Source: Pseudothauera lacus
GTDB taxonomy: Bacteria > Pseudomonadota > Gammaproteobacteria > Burkholderiales > Rhodocyclaceae
Length of the DNA stretch: 64,000 bases
NCBI RefSeq assembly: GCF_003034845.1
Contig: NZ_PZKC01000004.1
Location: 279,373 to 343,372, forward strand
Reading direction: 5' to 3'
In this document: positions 20,193 to 29,495 of the stretch, one piece after another
Numbering within the stretch: the stretch's first letter is position 1
Layout of the letters: the number at the start of each line of letters is the position of its first letter
The notes under the pieces: generated by a model
Database searches by the model: none
What the model was told of the DNA's origin: nothing
The model's input: the letters and a program-made list of their open reading frames with translations, nothing else
Made by a program: the position numbers and the translations under genes

Positions 20193-21848
20193 TCAGGCCG
20201 TAGTCTCCGCAGAATCGCCGTCACCGAGCACCAGACCGCCCTCTCCGGGCATGATCACTCCGGGGCCGTGCTCGCCATTCACGCGGTAGCGCTGGACGCC
20301 GTAGAGCACGCTCACGCCTTCGTGGATGCGCTGCTCGGCAAGCACGCGGGCCTGACTGGAGAGTTCGATCAGCGCATTGAGCTGCTGCTCTTCCTCACGC
20401 AGGGCCTTGATTTCATCGTTCAGACGGGTGGCCGTGGCGCAGGCGCGCTCCACCATGCGCGGATCGACGCGGGTGGGGTTGCGATCGGCAAAGACCAGCA
20501 GGCGGCTGATGTCGAGCAACTGCTGCTCGCGCTCGTCGCGCGCGCTCGCCAGCTGCTGGATGCGCCGGTTGGTGTCGGGGCTGACACCGATCTCGAAAGC
20601 CGTGGCAATGCGGTTGGGCGAGCCCAGCACCTTGCCGGTGATCGACAGCATGGCCAGCGCCCGCCCGCCGATGATGTGCCCGCGCCGCTGATCGCCGACG
20701 CGGATGTGCTTGCCGGCGGAGAGCTCGCACTGCATCGCCATGTCATCGATGAAGATCGAGTCGCCGGCCTCGATGCGCGCCTGCTGGGCATAGTTGGCCG
20801 AGAAGCAGCCGGCGCAGCGGATCACGCTGTCGGCCAGTTCCTTGCGCCCCAGCCCGCCGAGCACGCCCCCCTTGACGACGATGTTGCCGCCGGCAACGAG
20901 CGTGCATGGTTCGGCGGTACCGCCGATCTCGATGTCGCCACTGGCTTCGATGCGCATGCCGGCGGCGACGTCACCGCCCACCTTGACGCTGCCGTCGAAG
21001 CGGATGTTGCCGCTGGCCATGTTGACCGCCGCCACCGCGAACACCGGCTCGACGATCACCCCGCCCTTGACCACCACCGGCTGGCCGGCAACGGTGGCCA
21101 CCAGTACGTCGGGGTCGTCGGGCTGGCACTGAGCGCCCTGCAGTTGCGCGGCGAACATGACGTCCTTGCCGGGACGGGCGGGCAGCACCTGCCCACGCAC
21201 ATTGATCCCGTTCTCACCGGCCGTGGGCGGCAGCCGGCGCATCAGCACCTGGCCGGGATGCACCACCTGGATCTCGCCCAGGTCGCGGTAATCGACCTGC
21301 CCGCTCTCGGTCAGGCGCGGCACCCGGCTGCGCACCTCGGGCAGCGCCGACACCAGGCGGCCGTCGTCACCGTGCCGCGGCGCCCGCCCGCGCGCGATGA
21401 CCGCCGCTTCAGCCTCACCGGCGTCCACCGCGGTAGCGATGGCGTCGAGCAGCACCCCTTCGCTGACGCCGATCTCGGTCAGGCGTTCGAGGACCTGCGA
21501 ACGGCTCAGGCGCTGGCCGCCCTGCGGTGGATGGATGGTCAGCGTGGCATACAGCCCATCGCCGGAAATACCCACCTCGGCGCGCGCATCGACGCGCTCG
21601 CCGAGCTTCAGCGCCTCGACCGCCTCACCGGCGTTGTAGCAGCCCAGCAGCAGGGTGATCGCTTCGGGCTGGAAGCGCAGGCTGCCATAGCCCTGCTCGG
21701 CCAGACGCGCATGCAGCCACGCTTCATCGATCGCTTCGGCAAGCGGGTCAGGCTTGCAGGCCGCCAGCAGGACACCGTGCTCGTCCTCGGCAAAACTCAG
21801 GCCGAGTCCGGCGCGCGGGTGCTCTCCGGCAGCGCTGCTGTCGTCCAT
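20193..21848 (-). CDS. DUF342 / FapA-like protein
   Basis: The 551-residue protein has an N-terminal region (about 1-180) and a central beta-helical DUF342 domain rich in glycine and valine turns (VNMASGNIRFDGSVKVGGDV and IEIGGTAEPCTLVAGGNIVV). A C-terminal coiled coil follows (EQQLLDISRLL and later ATRLNDEIKALREEEQQLNA). DUF342 proteins are called flagellar-assembly or polymer-forming proteins and are often found near motility genes. It starts 13 bp after the HDOD gene, so the two are an operon, here with a flagellar-type promoter upstream. Cytoplasmic; no signal peptide. Confidence 0.88.
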   Translation of the reverse strand: MDDSSAAGEHPRAGLGLSFAEDEHGVLLAACKPDPLAEAIDEAWLHARLAEQGYGSLRFQPEAITLLLGCYNAGEAVEALKLGERVDARAEVGISGDGLYATLTIHPPQGGQRLSRSQVLERLTEIGVSEGVLLDAIATAVDAGEAEAAVIARGRAPRHGDDGRLVSALPEVRSRVPRLTESGQVDYRDLGEIQVVHPGQVLMRRLPPTAGENGINVRGQVLPARPGKDVMFAAQLQGAQCQPDDPDVLVATVAGQPVVVKGGVIVEPVFAVAAVNMASGNIRFDGSVKVGGDVAAGMRIEASGDIEIGGTAEPCTLVAGGNIVVKGGVLGGLGRKELADSVIRCAGCFSANYAQQARIEAGDSIFIDDMAMQCELSAGKHIRVGDQRRGHIIGGRALAMLSITGKVLGSPNRIATAFEIGVSPDTNRRIQQLASARDEREQQLLDISRLLVFADRNPTRVDPRMVERACATATRLNDEIKALREEEQQLNALIELSSQARVLAEQRIHEGVSVLYGVQRYRVNGEHGPGVIMPGEGGLVLGDGDSAETTA

Positions 21849-21861
21849 GATCGTCGCGCCC

Positions 21862-22725
21862 TCAGCCGCGCACCGCGCTGAGGATGAGATCGCGTTCGGC
21901 ATGCGAGGCGTCGAGCAGGGTGCCCAGCGCGGCCTCGTCGACGCCCATGTCCACCACCGCCGCGCGCCCGCGCCGGACCGTGCGCCCGAGCAGGCCGTCG
22001 AAGGGGTTGGGCTGCTCGGACACCTGCGCGGCCAGATGCACCAGCTGATGGAGATCGGTGGGCGGCCACTGGCCGTAATAAGCTTGCGCCGGATCGAAGC
22101 TGTCGCAGATGTTCTCCGGCAGGTCGAAAGCCTCCAGCACGGCAACGCCGACACGCTGCTGCCAGCCCTCGACGAAGAGCGCGAAACGGTCTATGTTGCG
22201 CTCCATCTCCGGGTAGTCGGACGCCCGTGCGATGAGGAAGAACTGGCCGATGTGGGTCATCATGCCGGCGAGCATCGCCGCATCGGGATTGGCCACCCGG
22301 GTCTGCCGCGCCAGCGCGAAGCTCCATGCGGCAATGTCCACCGAGCGCATCCACAGCCCGGCCGCCAGGGTGCGCATGTTGGGCGAGCGGTGATCGGCGG
22401 CAAGCTGCTCGGAAGCCACCGCAAAAGCCAGGCTGCGCAGGCTCAGCAGGCCGATGCGACGCACCGCGTCGCGCACCGTGTCGATCTGCGCGCCATAGGG
22501 ATTGAGCGCCACGGTATTGGCCATGCGCAGCGTCTTGGCACTGAGCACCGGTTCGGCCTGCACTACGGTGGTGATCTGGTCCAGCGTCGTCGCGGGATCG
22601 TCGGCAAGGCGCTTGATGCGCAGCGACACCTCCATCGACACCGGAAAGTTGAGCCGGCCATCGGCCAGTTCGGCCTCGATCTGGTCGGCAAAGGCCTTGG
22701 CTTGCGCCTCGAAGTCCGCGCTCAT
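21862..22725 (-). CDS. HDOD-domain protein
   Basis: The 287-residue protein is mostly one HDOD domain (about 20-215), with LNFPVSMEVSLRIKRLADDP at its start, then VQAEPVLSAKTLRMANT and MLAGMMTHIGQFFL. HDOD domains resemble HD phosphohydrolases but usually lack catalysis and serve in signalling, often with c-di-GMP or chemotaxis proteins. The ATG at 22725 has an excellent ribosome site (AGGAGGAGACGAC). It is first in a minus-strand set followed by DUF342, DUF898 and M48 genes, behind a sigma-28 promoter. Confidence 0.9.
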   Translation of the reverse strand: MSADFEAQAKAFADQIEAELADGRLNFPVSMEVSLRIKRLADDPATTLDQITTVVQAEPVLSAKTLRMANTVALNPYGAQIDTVRDAVRRIGLLSLRSLAFAVASEQLAADHRSPNMRTLAAGLWMRSVDIAAWSFALARQTRVANPDAAMLAGMMTHIGQFFLIARASDYPEMERNIDRFALFVEGWQQRVGVAVLEAFDLPENICDSFDPAQAYYGQWPPTDLHQLVHLAAQVSEQPNPFDGLLGRTVRRGRAAVVDMGVDEAALGTLLDASHAERDLILSAVRG

Positions 22726-22799
22726 GTCGTCTCCTCCTGTGCTCCGCGCCACCGCACACCAGCCGGCAGATCGCGGCAAGCTGTGCCAGCCGACACTGC

Positions 22800-22824
22800 A
22801 TCGGCACGCCGCTCTATATCTTTA
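22800..22824 (-). promoter_or_regulatory. sigma-28 (FliA) promoter of the HDOD operon
   Basis: Read on the minus strand, TAAA (22824-22821) is followed after exactly 15 bp by GCCGATGC beginning at 22805. This fits TAAA-N15-GCCGATAA at ten of twelve positions. The HDOD start codon lies about 75 bp downstream. The -35 side overlaps a 12-bp palindrome TATCTTTAGATA (22817-22828). Confidence 0.65.
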
Positions 22825-22884
22825 GATAGAAAGTGTAGCGCGCCCGCGGGAAGAAGGCCAATTCTGGCCGCATAGGCGCAGCAA

Positions 22885-24024
22885 TCACGGGCGCTGCACG
22901 CGGAGTATACGGCCGGCGCTCTCGTCGAGCAGGTAGAGACGGCCGTCCGGGCCCTGGCGCACATCGCGGATGCGGTGACCGAGCTCGCCCAGCAGACGCT
23001 CCTCGCCGACCACCTTCTCGCCGTCGAGGCTCAGGCGTACCAGCATCGCCCCACGCAGCGCGCCGACGAACAGGCTGCCCTGCCAGACGGGAAACTCGCT
23101 GCCGGTGTAGAAGGCCATCCCGGAGGGCGCAATCGACGGCGTCCATTGCAGCAGCGGCGGCGTCACGTCGTCACGCGCACTGCCTTCGCCGATGCGCCAC
23201 CCGGTAACGTACTCGCGGCCATGGGTGATCACCGGCCAGCCATAGTTGTGACCGGCAAGCGTGAGGTTGACCTCGTCGCCGCCCTGCGGACCGTGCTCGT
23301 GGGTCCACAGTTGCCCGCTGCGCGGATGCAGCGCCGCGCCCTGGACGTTGCGATGGCCGTACGACCAGATCTCCGCCAGCACCCCCGCCCGGCCCACAAA
23401 GGGATTGTCCGCCGGCACGCTGCCGTCGGGGGCGATGCGCACCACCTTGCCGAGGTGGCTGTCGAGATCCTGCGCGCGCTGACGGTGATTGAAGCGGTCC
23501 CCGAGAGTGACGTAGAGCATGCCATCGTTGCCGAACACCAGCCGCGCCCCCCAGTGGTGTCCGCCGCCGGGGCTTTCGCTCTGGGCGAAGATGCGCTCCA
23601 CCGCGCTCAGGCGCAACGCATCGGCATCAAGCACCGCACGCGCCACCGCAGTGCGCGCCCCACGCCCGTGCGGCTCGGCATAGGCGAAGTAGATGCGCCG
23701 GTCACGTTCGAAATCGGGCCCCAGCACGACGTCCAGCAAGCCACCCTGCGAACGCGCATGCACTGCCGGCACGCCTGCGAGCGGCGCCGACAGGCTGCCG
23801 TCGGCCGCGACAATGCGCAGCCGCCCCGGACGCTCGCTGACCAGCATGCGCCCATCGGGCAGGAAGGCCAGCCCCCACGGCGTATCCAGCCCGCGCGCCA
23901 GTTCGACGACGCGCAACGGCCCTGCCGACGATTCGAAACGCCCCACCTCCGTCTGTGCCCACGCCAGCGCCGCGCCGGCCGCCAGCAACAGCGTCATCAC
24001 GCCCCGTCCGAGAACCCCCGTCAT
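22885..24024 (-). CDS. soluble PQQ-type aldose sugar dehydrogenase (YliI-like)
   Basis: The 379-residue protein has a Sec signal peptide ending near residue 23 (ALAWA). Its six-bladed propeller shows family motifs: LDTPWGLAFLPDGRMLVSER, HHWGARLVFGNDGMLYVTLG, SYGHRNVQGAALHP, EHGPQGGDEVNL and NYGWPVITHGREY. The His and Arg/Asn positions used for PQQ and calcium binding in the YliI/Asd family are present in these motifs. It should oxidise aldoses in the periplasm if PQQ is available; no pqq genes lie in the window. Probably monocistronic, with 351 bp of non-coding DNA upstream. Confidence 0.9.
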   Translation of the reverse strand: MTGVLGRGVMTLLLAAGAALAWAQTEVGRFESSAGPLRVVELARGLDTPWGLAFLPDGRMLVSERPGRLRIVAADGSLSAPLAGVPAVHARSQGGLLDVVLGPDFERDRRIYFAYAEPHGRGARTAVARAVLDADALRLSAVERIFAQSESPGGGHHWGARLVFGNDGMLYVTLGDRFNHRQRAQDLDSHLGKVVRIAPDGSVPADNPFVGRAGVLAEIWSYGHRNVQGAALHPRSGQLWTHEHGPQGGDEVNLTLAGHNYGWPVITHGREYVTGWRIGEGSARDDVTPPLLQWTPSIAPSGMAFYTGSEFPVWQGSLFVGALRGAMLVRLSLDGEKVVGEERLLGELGHRIRDVRQGPDGRLYLLDESAGRILRVQRP

Positions 24025-24376
24025 CGCCCCCTCCTTGCCGATCCGGCACTGCGCTGGCCGCTCCAGGCGGCTCCCCTGTCCGGCAGACCGCGGGCGCGGC
24101 GCTGAAGTTCAAAGCGCCCGGCGTCCCCCGGCGCGCAGGCAGTGCCATGCACAAGGCACTACAGGCGCATGGGCACGCTGTCTCCACGCAAACACCCGAG
24201 TTAGACAAGTGCCGGCACCAGCATCAGCCATGCTCCCGGCCACCGCCGATCCCGACTGGCGGCGCTGCGGACTCAGGGCGGTACCGCTTCGCAGCGTGCG
24301 CTGATGATGCTGATCGTAGTCAGTCTGCTCAAGCGGGGACGTGGACAGCCGCCCTGGCGGACTGCCATTTACAGGC
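24025..24376. other. intergenic stretch without a gene
   Basis: This 352-bp gap lies between the DUF805 stop and the sugar dehydrogenase start, both on the minus strand. I see one short inverted repeat (AGTGCC ... GGCACT near 24140-24160) and no ORF with a ribosome site, no clear promoter and no RNA gene. Confidence 0.5.
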
Positions 24377-24949
24377 TCAGTTGAGCTGTTCGGCCTGAGC
24401 GGCAGCGTTGGCACGCTGCACGTAATCCTGATAGGCGGGAATGGCGACGGCCGCGAGCACGCCGACGACGAACACCAGCGGCAGAATGCAGGCCAGCAGG
24501 ATCACGCCGATGCTGTTCGGCGCAGTACGCTGACCGAAGCGGTTGCTGCCTTTGGTACCGGGAACGAACAGAAACAGCAAGTTGATCAGCGGCACGAACA
24601 ACAGCAGCGACATCCAGCCGGTACTGTCGAAGTCGTGCGCCCGCTTGATGGTGAGCATGATCTGGATCACCAGCAGCAGAACGTAGCCCACGATGACAGC
24701 AAGACCCGCCAGCGCATTACCGCCGTCCTGTCCCAGCACCATATAAGCCAGGCCGACGACGAGTGCGCCCACGAGGTAAAGCAGCAGAGTCAGGCCAATG
24801 GAATAGCCAAGGTAGCGCACCCGGCCAATACGCCCTTGCGCAGAAAACAAGCGAAGGCGGAACTCGCTTGCACGCTCGTCGCCGGCTGCGGCGCCCCCCA
24901 CGTCCACGGCCGGCGCCGCGTACGGATTCACTGACTGAGTATCCTGCAT
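24377..24949 (-). CDS. DUF805 membrane protein with pilin-like C-terminal segment
   Basis: The 190-residue protein has a short polar N-terminus (MQDTQSVNPYAAPAVDVG), then a DUF805 domain with about four membrane helices: RIGRVRYLGYSIGLTLLLYL, the region after GGNALAG, and TIKRAHDFDSTGWMSLLLF. The C-terminal helix ends VGVLAAVAIPAYQDYVQRAN, which resembles the N-terminal helix of type IV pilins. The function of DUF805 is unknown. The ATG at 24949, preceded by GGAAGGAA, is preferred over a longer frame that would add about 53 residues. Confidence 0.83.
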   Translation of the reverse strand: MQDTQSVNPYAAPAVDVGGAAAGDERASEFRLRLFSAQGRIGRVRYLGYSIGLTLLLYLVGALVVGLAYMVLGQDGGNALAGLAVIVGYVLLLVIQIMLTIKRAHDFDSTGWMSLLLFVPLINLLFLFVPGTKGSNRFGQRTAPNSIGVILLACILPLVFVVGVLAAVAIPAYQDYVQRANAAAQAEQLN

Positions 24950-25183
24950 TTCCTTCCCCAAGAAGCTGTCGTCGGCGGCGTCCATCCAGGGCCCGGCAAC
25001 GACACACGAGACGCCTGCGGCACACCCGATTACGCTAAATGAATATTCCCGTTTCCTGACAAAGTGTATCACCGCATACAGCGAATCATGCCAAACGGCA
25101 GCACTCACCTGCGCACATCAACGCACAGCATCCTCGCGTTCGCTCCCGGTGGCCGTTGATCGAGGCCAGGCGGCGCAAAGCTC

Positions 25184-25201
25184 CCCCTTCGCCGCAAGGG
25201 G
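25184..25201 (-). terminator. weak hairpin after the diguanylate cyclase gene
   Basis: CCCCTT (25184-25189) and AAGGGG (25196-25201) form a 6-bp stem with a 6-nt loop, 13 bp beyond the stop of the minus-strand diguanylate cyclase. The trailing GAGCTTTG on that strand is only slightly T-rich. Confidence 0.35.
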
Positions 25202-25213
25202 AATCATCAAGCT

Positions 25214-26332
25214 TCAGTCCAGCGCAGGCGCGACAACCACACAGTTGCGCCCCTGCGCCTTGGCCGCGTACATCGCGCGGTCACCGCGGCGCATCAGCGA
25301 CGAAAGGGTCTCGTCGCCATCTGCGGTGATCGCCACGCCGATGCTCACCGTCGGCTTTACCACCCCTTCGGGCAGCTCGCAGCACAACCGGGCCACTGCC
25401 GCGCGCAGGCGTTCGGCCGCCGCGCAAGCCTCGTCGAGCGCCGTCTCCGGCATCAGCACGGCGAACTCCTCGCCCCCCAGGCGCGCCAGGCAGTCATTGC
25501 TGCGCACCGTCGCCGCACACACCGCCGCCACCGCCTTGAGCACCTCGTCGCCGGCAAGATGACCATAGCTGTCGTTGATCGGCTTGAAGTGATCGATATC
25601 GACCATCAACAGGGCCAGCGCATGGCGATAACGCACCGCGCGCTGCAGCTCGGCCTGGCCGCTGTCGATGAAGCAGCGCCGGTTGGCCAGACCGGTCAGG
25701 GCATCGCGCCTGACCTGCTGTTCCAGCTCCTCGATGAGCGCGTCGTTGCGCTGGCGCAGGACCAGCGCCTCAGTGGTGCTGGCGTGGATCTTCAGACCCA
25801 CCATCAGCATCAGCGCAATGTACAGCCCCCCCAGTACTGTCAGCCCGAGGCTGAACAGCGTGCCATCGAGCAGCGGCGGCCCCACCAGCGCCAGCGCGGG
25901 CGCGATCAGGTCGGAAAACAGCAGGCGCCGGTGCGGATTGCTCATCACCACGGTCAGCGAGATCAGGCCCACATGCACCAGCATGACGAACATCAGGTTG
26001 GCCAGATTGCCGGGCTGGTAGGCCCACACCACGATGGACGACCACATCGCCATGTGCGCGCCGTGCGCCAGCGCAATCCGCCGCGCCCAGCGCACCTCAT
26101 CCTGCGCCACCGCCGCAGCACGGCGAAAACGCAGATAGACATTGACGTAGACGGCAATCACCACCAGCTCCACCGCCGCCCACAGCAGAGCCTGCCACCA
26201 CGGCACCCACAGGGTCAGCAGCGTCGCCACCACCACCGTCAGCGGCGGCGCCAGATAGCGGTCGTGCAGATGGTTGTCGACGTACAAGCCGAGCTGATGC
26301 AGGCGCACGCTCGCGCCACCTTGATCTTCCAT
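25214..26332 (-). CDS. membrane diguanylate cyclase
   Basis: The 372-residue protein has about six membrane helices in residues 25-195 and a C-terminal GGDEF domain (about 215-370). The active-site signature is GGEEF, and the domain shows RDALTGLANRRCF and DIDHFKPINDSYGHLAGDE. It should make c-di-GMP from two GTP. The membrane region has no recognised sensor name. No RxxD inhibitory site is obvious before GGEEF. The ATG at 26332, preceded by GGGGAGGGGC, is preferred to an upstream in-frame start. Confidence 0.92.
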   Translation of the reverse strand: MEDQGGASVRLHQLGLYVDNHLHDRYLAPPLTVVVATLLTLWVPWWQALLWAAVELVVIAVYVNVYLRFRRAAAVAQDEVRWARRIALAHGAHMAMWSSIVVWAYQPGNLANLMFVMLVHVGLISLTVVMSNPHRRLLFSDLIAPALALVGPPLLDGTLFSLGLTVLGGLYIALMLMVGLKIHASTTEALVLRQRNDALIEELEQQVRRDALTGLANRRCFIDSGQAELQRAVRYRHALALLMVDIDHFKPINDSYGHLAGDEVLKAVAAVCAATVRSNDCLARLGGEEFAVLMPETALDEACAAAERLRAAVARLCCELPEGVVKPTVSIGVAITADGDETLSSLMRRGDRAMYAAKAQGRNCVVVAPALD

Positions 26333-26503
26333 GCCCCTCCCCGAGCGGCGCGCGCAAGACAGGAAGCGCGGCACCGGCAATCGGCCATGTTAGCGCATTG
26401 GAAAAATCAGCGACAAGCGCATGGCTACGCCCTTTGCGGCACACTGCACGGAACCTCGCCGGGCGTGCTTCATCATACCGGCGCATAACCCTTGCCATCC
26501 CCC

Positions 26504-28609
26504 ATGTCCCCACTGACCCGCCCGTCGCCTGCCATGCTGCTTGCCACACTGCTGGCAGCCCCCGCCGCAGCGCAGGCACAACCGGCCGACCCCACCCTCA
26601 ATCCGGTGGTGGTCAGCGGCAGCCGCGCGGAGGCCGAGAGCTTCGACCTGCCCTACTCGGTGGACCTCATCGAGCTGTCCGCGCAGCGCGCCGGCAAGCT
26701 GGGCGTGAATGTCTCCGAAGCACTCGCCGGGGTGCCCGGGCTGGTGGTGCAGAACCGCCAGAACTACGCTCAGGACCTGCAGATCTCGGTGCGTGGCTTC
26801 GGCGCGCGCGCCGCCTTCGGGGTGCGCGGCGTGAAGCTGGTCGCCGACGGCATCCCGGCCAGCAACCCGGACGGCCAGGGCCAGGCCGCCACCTTCAACC
26901 TGGATACCGCCGAACGCATCGAGGTGCTGCGCGGCCCCTTCGCCACCACCTACGGCAACCACGCCGGCGGCGTGATCCAGCTCTTCTCGCGCGACGGCCA
27001 GGGCGCACCCAGCCTGAGCGGCCACTACACCGCCGGGTCCTGGGGCACGCGCAAGGCCGGTCTGGGCGCGGAAGGCGAGGCGCGCGGTATCGGCTACGTG
27101 CTGGACGCCTCGCGCTTCGACACCGACGGCTACCGCGACCACAGCGCCACCACCCGCGACCAGGCCTTCGCCAAGCTCACCCTGCGCCCCAACGAGGACG
27201 GCAAGCTCAGCCTGGTGGCCAACGCGCTGCGCCAGGACGGCACCAAAGACCCGCAGGGCCTGAGCTGGGACAGCTGGCGGCGCGATCCGCGCGCAGTGGA
27301 AGACCCGGCGCGCCTCTTCAACGCCCGCAAGGACATCTCGCACCGCCAGGCCGGCGCCACCTGGGACCAGCGCATCGGCGCCGGCCGCCTGCAGATCACC
27401 GTCTATGGCGGGCAGCGCAGCGTGGTGCAGTTCCAGTCCATCCCCACCGCGGTGCAGGCCAACCCGCGCCATTCCGGCGGGGTGATCGACTTCGAGCGCG
27501 ATTTCCACGGCCTCAACGCACGCTGGATCCACACCCTGGACCTGGGCAGCGGCGTCCTCACCCTGACCGGCGGCGCCGACTACGACCGTGCGCGCGACAA
27601 GCGCCGTGGCTACGAGAACTTCGTCGGCACCACGCTGGGGGTCAAGGGCGCGCTGCGGCGCAAGGAAGTGGACACCGTCACCAGCCTGGACCCCTACGTG
27701 CAGGCCAGCTGGGAAACCGAAAAGTGGGTGCTGCAGGCGGGCCTGCGCCACAGCCGGGTGAGGTTCGACGTCGATGACCGCTACATCACCGCCACCAACC
27801 CGGACGACAGCGGCAGCGTGAGCTTCCGCCGCAGCACCCCGGCGCTGGGCATCGTGTGGCGCCCCGACCCGGCGCTCAACCTCTACGCCAGCGTGGCGCG
27901 CGGCTTCGAGACCCCCACGCTCAACGAACTGTCCTACTCCGGCACCACCGGCACCGACGGCTTCAACTTCGACCTGCAGCCCTCGCGCAGCAAGCAACTG
28001 GAAATCGGCGCCAAGGCCTTCATCGGCGCCTCCACCCGCCTCAACGCCGCGCTGTTCCGCATCACCACCGCAGACGAACTGGTGGTGCTGGCCGCCGTGG
28101 GCGGGCGCACCGTGTTCCACAACGCCGCCCGCACCCTGCGCCAGGGCGTGGAGCTTGCGCTGGATACCGAGTTCAACCCGCAGTGGCGCGGCCGCTTCGC
28201 CCTCACCCGCCTGCGCGCCACCTACGACCAGGCCTTCGACAGCCGCGGCACCACCATCCCCGCAGGCAAGCGCATCCCCGGCATCCCCGCCACCAGCGCC
28301 TACGCCGAACTCGCCTGGACGCCGCGCGACGGGCTCAGCGCCGCAGTGGAAGCCAACTACCGCAGCAAGGTCTACGTGGAAGACAGCAACACCGCACGCG
28401 CCGCACCGGCCCACACCCTGGTCAACCTGCGCCTGACCGCCGAACAGCAGCACGGCGGCTGGAGCTTCGGCCAGATGCTGCGCCTGGACAACGTCTTCGA
28501 CCGCAAGCACGTCGCCGCGGCGATCGTCGGCGACGGCAACGGCCGCTACTACGAACCCGGCCCCACCCGCAGCTGGTACGCAGGCGTGCACGCCAGCTAC
28601 GGCTTCTGA
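26504..28609 (+). CDS. TonB-dependent outer-membrane receptor
   Basis: The 701-residue protein has a signal peptide ending near AAAQAQ (about residue 25) and a TonB box-like TLNPVVVSGSR. The plug domain shows PGLVVQNRQNYAQDLQISVRG-type sequence, GVKLVADGIP and IEVLRGPFATTYGN. A 22-strand barrel follows, ending in Phe (HASYGF). The overall type is siderophore or vitamin receptor; FecA/OprC-like substrates are possible. The ATG at 26504 gives the signal peptide; an upstream TTG in frame adds four residues. No TonB or transport genes are adjacent, so the ligand is open. Confidence 0.9.
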   Translation: MSPLTRPSPAMLLATLLAAPAAAQAQPADPTLNPVVVSGSRAEAESFDLPYSVDLIELSAQRAGKLGVNVSEALAGVPGLVVQNRQNYAQDLQISVRGFGARAAFGVRGVKLVADGIPASNPDGQGQAATFNLDTAERIEVLRGPFATTYGNHAGGVIQLFSRDGQGAPSLSGHYTAGSWGTRKAGLGAEGEARGIGYVLDASRFDTDGYRDHSATTRDQAFAKLTLRPNEDGKLSLVANALRQDGTKDPQGLSWDSWRRDPRAVEDPARLFNARKDISHRQAGATWDQRIGAGRLQITVYGGQRSVVQFQSIPTAVQANPRHSGGVIDFERDFHGLNARWIHTLDLGSGVLTLTGGADYDRARDKRRGYENFVGTTLGVKGALRRKEVDTVTSLDPYVQASWETEKWVLQAGLRHSRVRFDVDDRYITATNPDDSGSVSFRRSTPALGIVWRPDPALNLYASVARGFETPTLNELSYSGTTGTDGFNFDLQPSRSKQLEIGAKAFIGASTRLNAALFRITTADELVVLAAVGGRTVFHNAARTLRQGVELALDTEFNPQWRGRFALTRLRATYDQAFDSRGTTIPAGKRIPGIPATSAYAELAWTPRDGLSAAVEANYRSKVYVEDSNTARAAPAHTLVNLRLTAEQQHGGWSFGQMLRLDNVFDRKHVAAAIVGDGNGRYYEPGPTRSWYAGVHASYGF

Positions 28610-28752
28610 CGCAGAAGCAACGAACTCCACGGCGCTGGCACCATGGATTCATGTTGCGGTATCGTCAGGTGCTGACAACGGCGCCTGCTGCAGCCTCAGG
28701 ACGCATTGATCCACGCACGGGCGGCAGCCCAAGCCAGCAACCGGACACACCC

Positions 28753-29448
28753 ATGGTCACCTTGGTCTTGCTCCCCGGTCTTGATGGAACAGGCCTGCTG
28801 CTCAGGGATTTCGCTACGGCATGCGGACCGGACATCAAGGTCATTACAGCCTCCTACCCAAGCGACAGGACGCTCGACTACGCCGAGCTGGAATCCGTGG
28901 CGCGCAGCTTCCTGCCCGCTGACGAACCCTTCTTCCTGCTCGCAGAATCGTTTTCCGGCCCAATCGGCATCTCCATCGCGGCGCGTCCTCCACCGCACAT
29001 GCGTGGACTGATCCTGTGCTGTTCGTTCGCCCGCAACCCCCAGCCCATGCTGGCAGCCTTGCGCCCATTCATCTCCATCCTGCCGGTTTCTCTGCTGCCG
29101 GTCGGTCTGATCGCCTGCTTCGTGCTTGGCCGCTTCAAGTCGCCCGCAGGTGTGGACGCCCTTGCCAGCACCCTCGCATCGGTATCGCCTGCGGTGGTGC
29201 GCAAGCGGCTCGGCACCGTGCTGGCGGCTGACATGACCGATGCGCTGGCCAGGGTGCGCATTCCCGTTCTCTATCTGCGCGCCGCCGATGATCGCGTCGT
29301 GCCACGTGCCTCGTCTGAACTGGTGATGAGCCATGCACCACAGACACAGGTGGTCGAACTCAGCGCGCCGCACTTTCTCCTTCAGGCCTTGCCCTTGCAG
29401 GCCGCCGCACGGGTTTCCGGATTCATCGATGAGCACACCGCCGGATAA
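28753..29448 (+). CDS. small alpha/beta hydrolase
   Basis: The 231-residue protein is a minimal alpha/beta hydrolase: LVLLPGLDGTG oxyanion region at 4-14, nucleophile Ser66 in LLAESFSG, acid in YLRAADDRVV and His in SAPHFLLQ. The elbow is A-E-S-F-S rather than the usual G-x-S-x-G. A hydrophobic patch at about 92-110 may be a lid or membrane contact. Substrate unknown; BioH-like esterases are the closest general type. Its TAA shares a base with an upstream ATG of the next frame, so the GNAT gene follows as an operon partner. Confidence 0.8.
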   Translation: MVTLVLLPGLDGTGLLLRDFATACGPDIKVITASYPSDRTLDYAELESVARSFLPADEPFFLLAESFSGPIGISIAARPPPHMRGLILCCSFARNPQPMLAALRPFISILPVSLLPVGLIACFVLGRFKSPAGVDALASTLASVSPAVVRKRLGTVLAADMTDALARVRIPVLYLRAADDRVVPRASSELVMSHAPQTQVVELSAPHFLLQALPLQAAARVSGFIDEHTAG

Positions 29449-29495
29449 TGAGTTTGGACAGACCTCTCAGAGCAGCCGCCCCCCGGAGGCCCCAG

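Noticed and set aside
20190..21881. A 563-codon open frame opposite the DUF342 gene
   Set aside because: The minus-strand protein has clear DUF342 features and operon spacing; the plus-strand product is low-complexity.
26333..26503. Sigma-28 site upstream of the diguanylate cyclase
   Set aside because: A GCCGATT is present on the minus strand, but there is no TAAA at the required distance.
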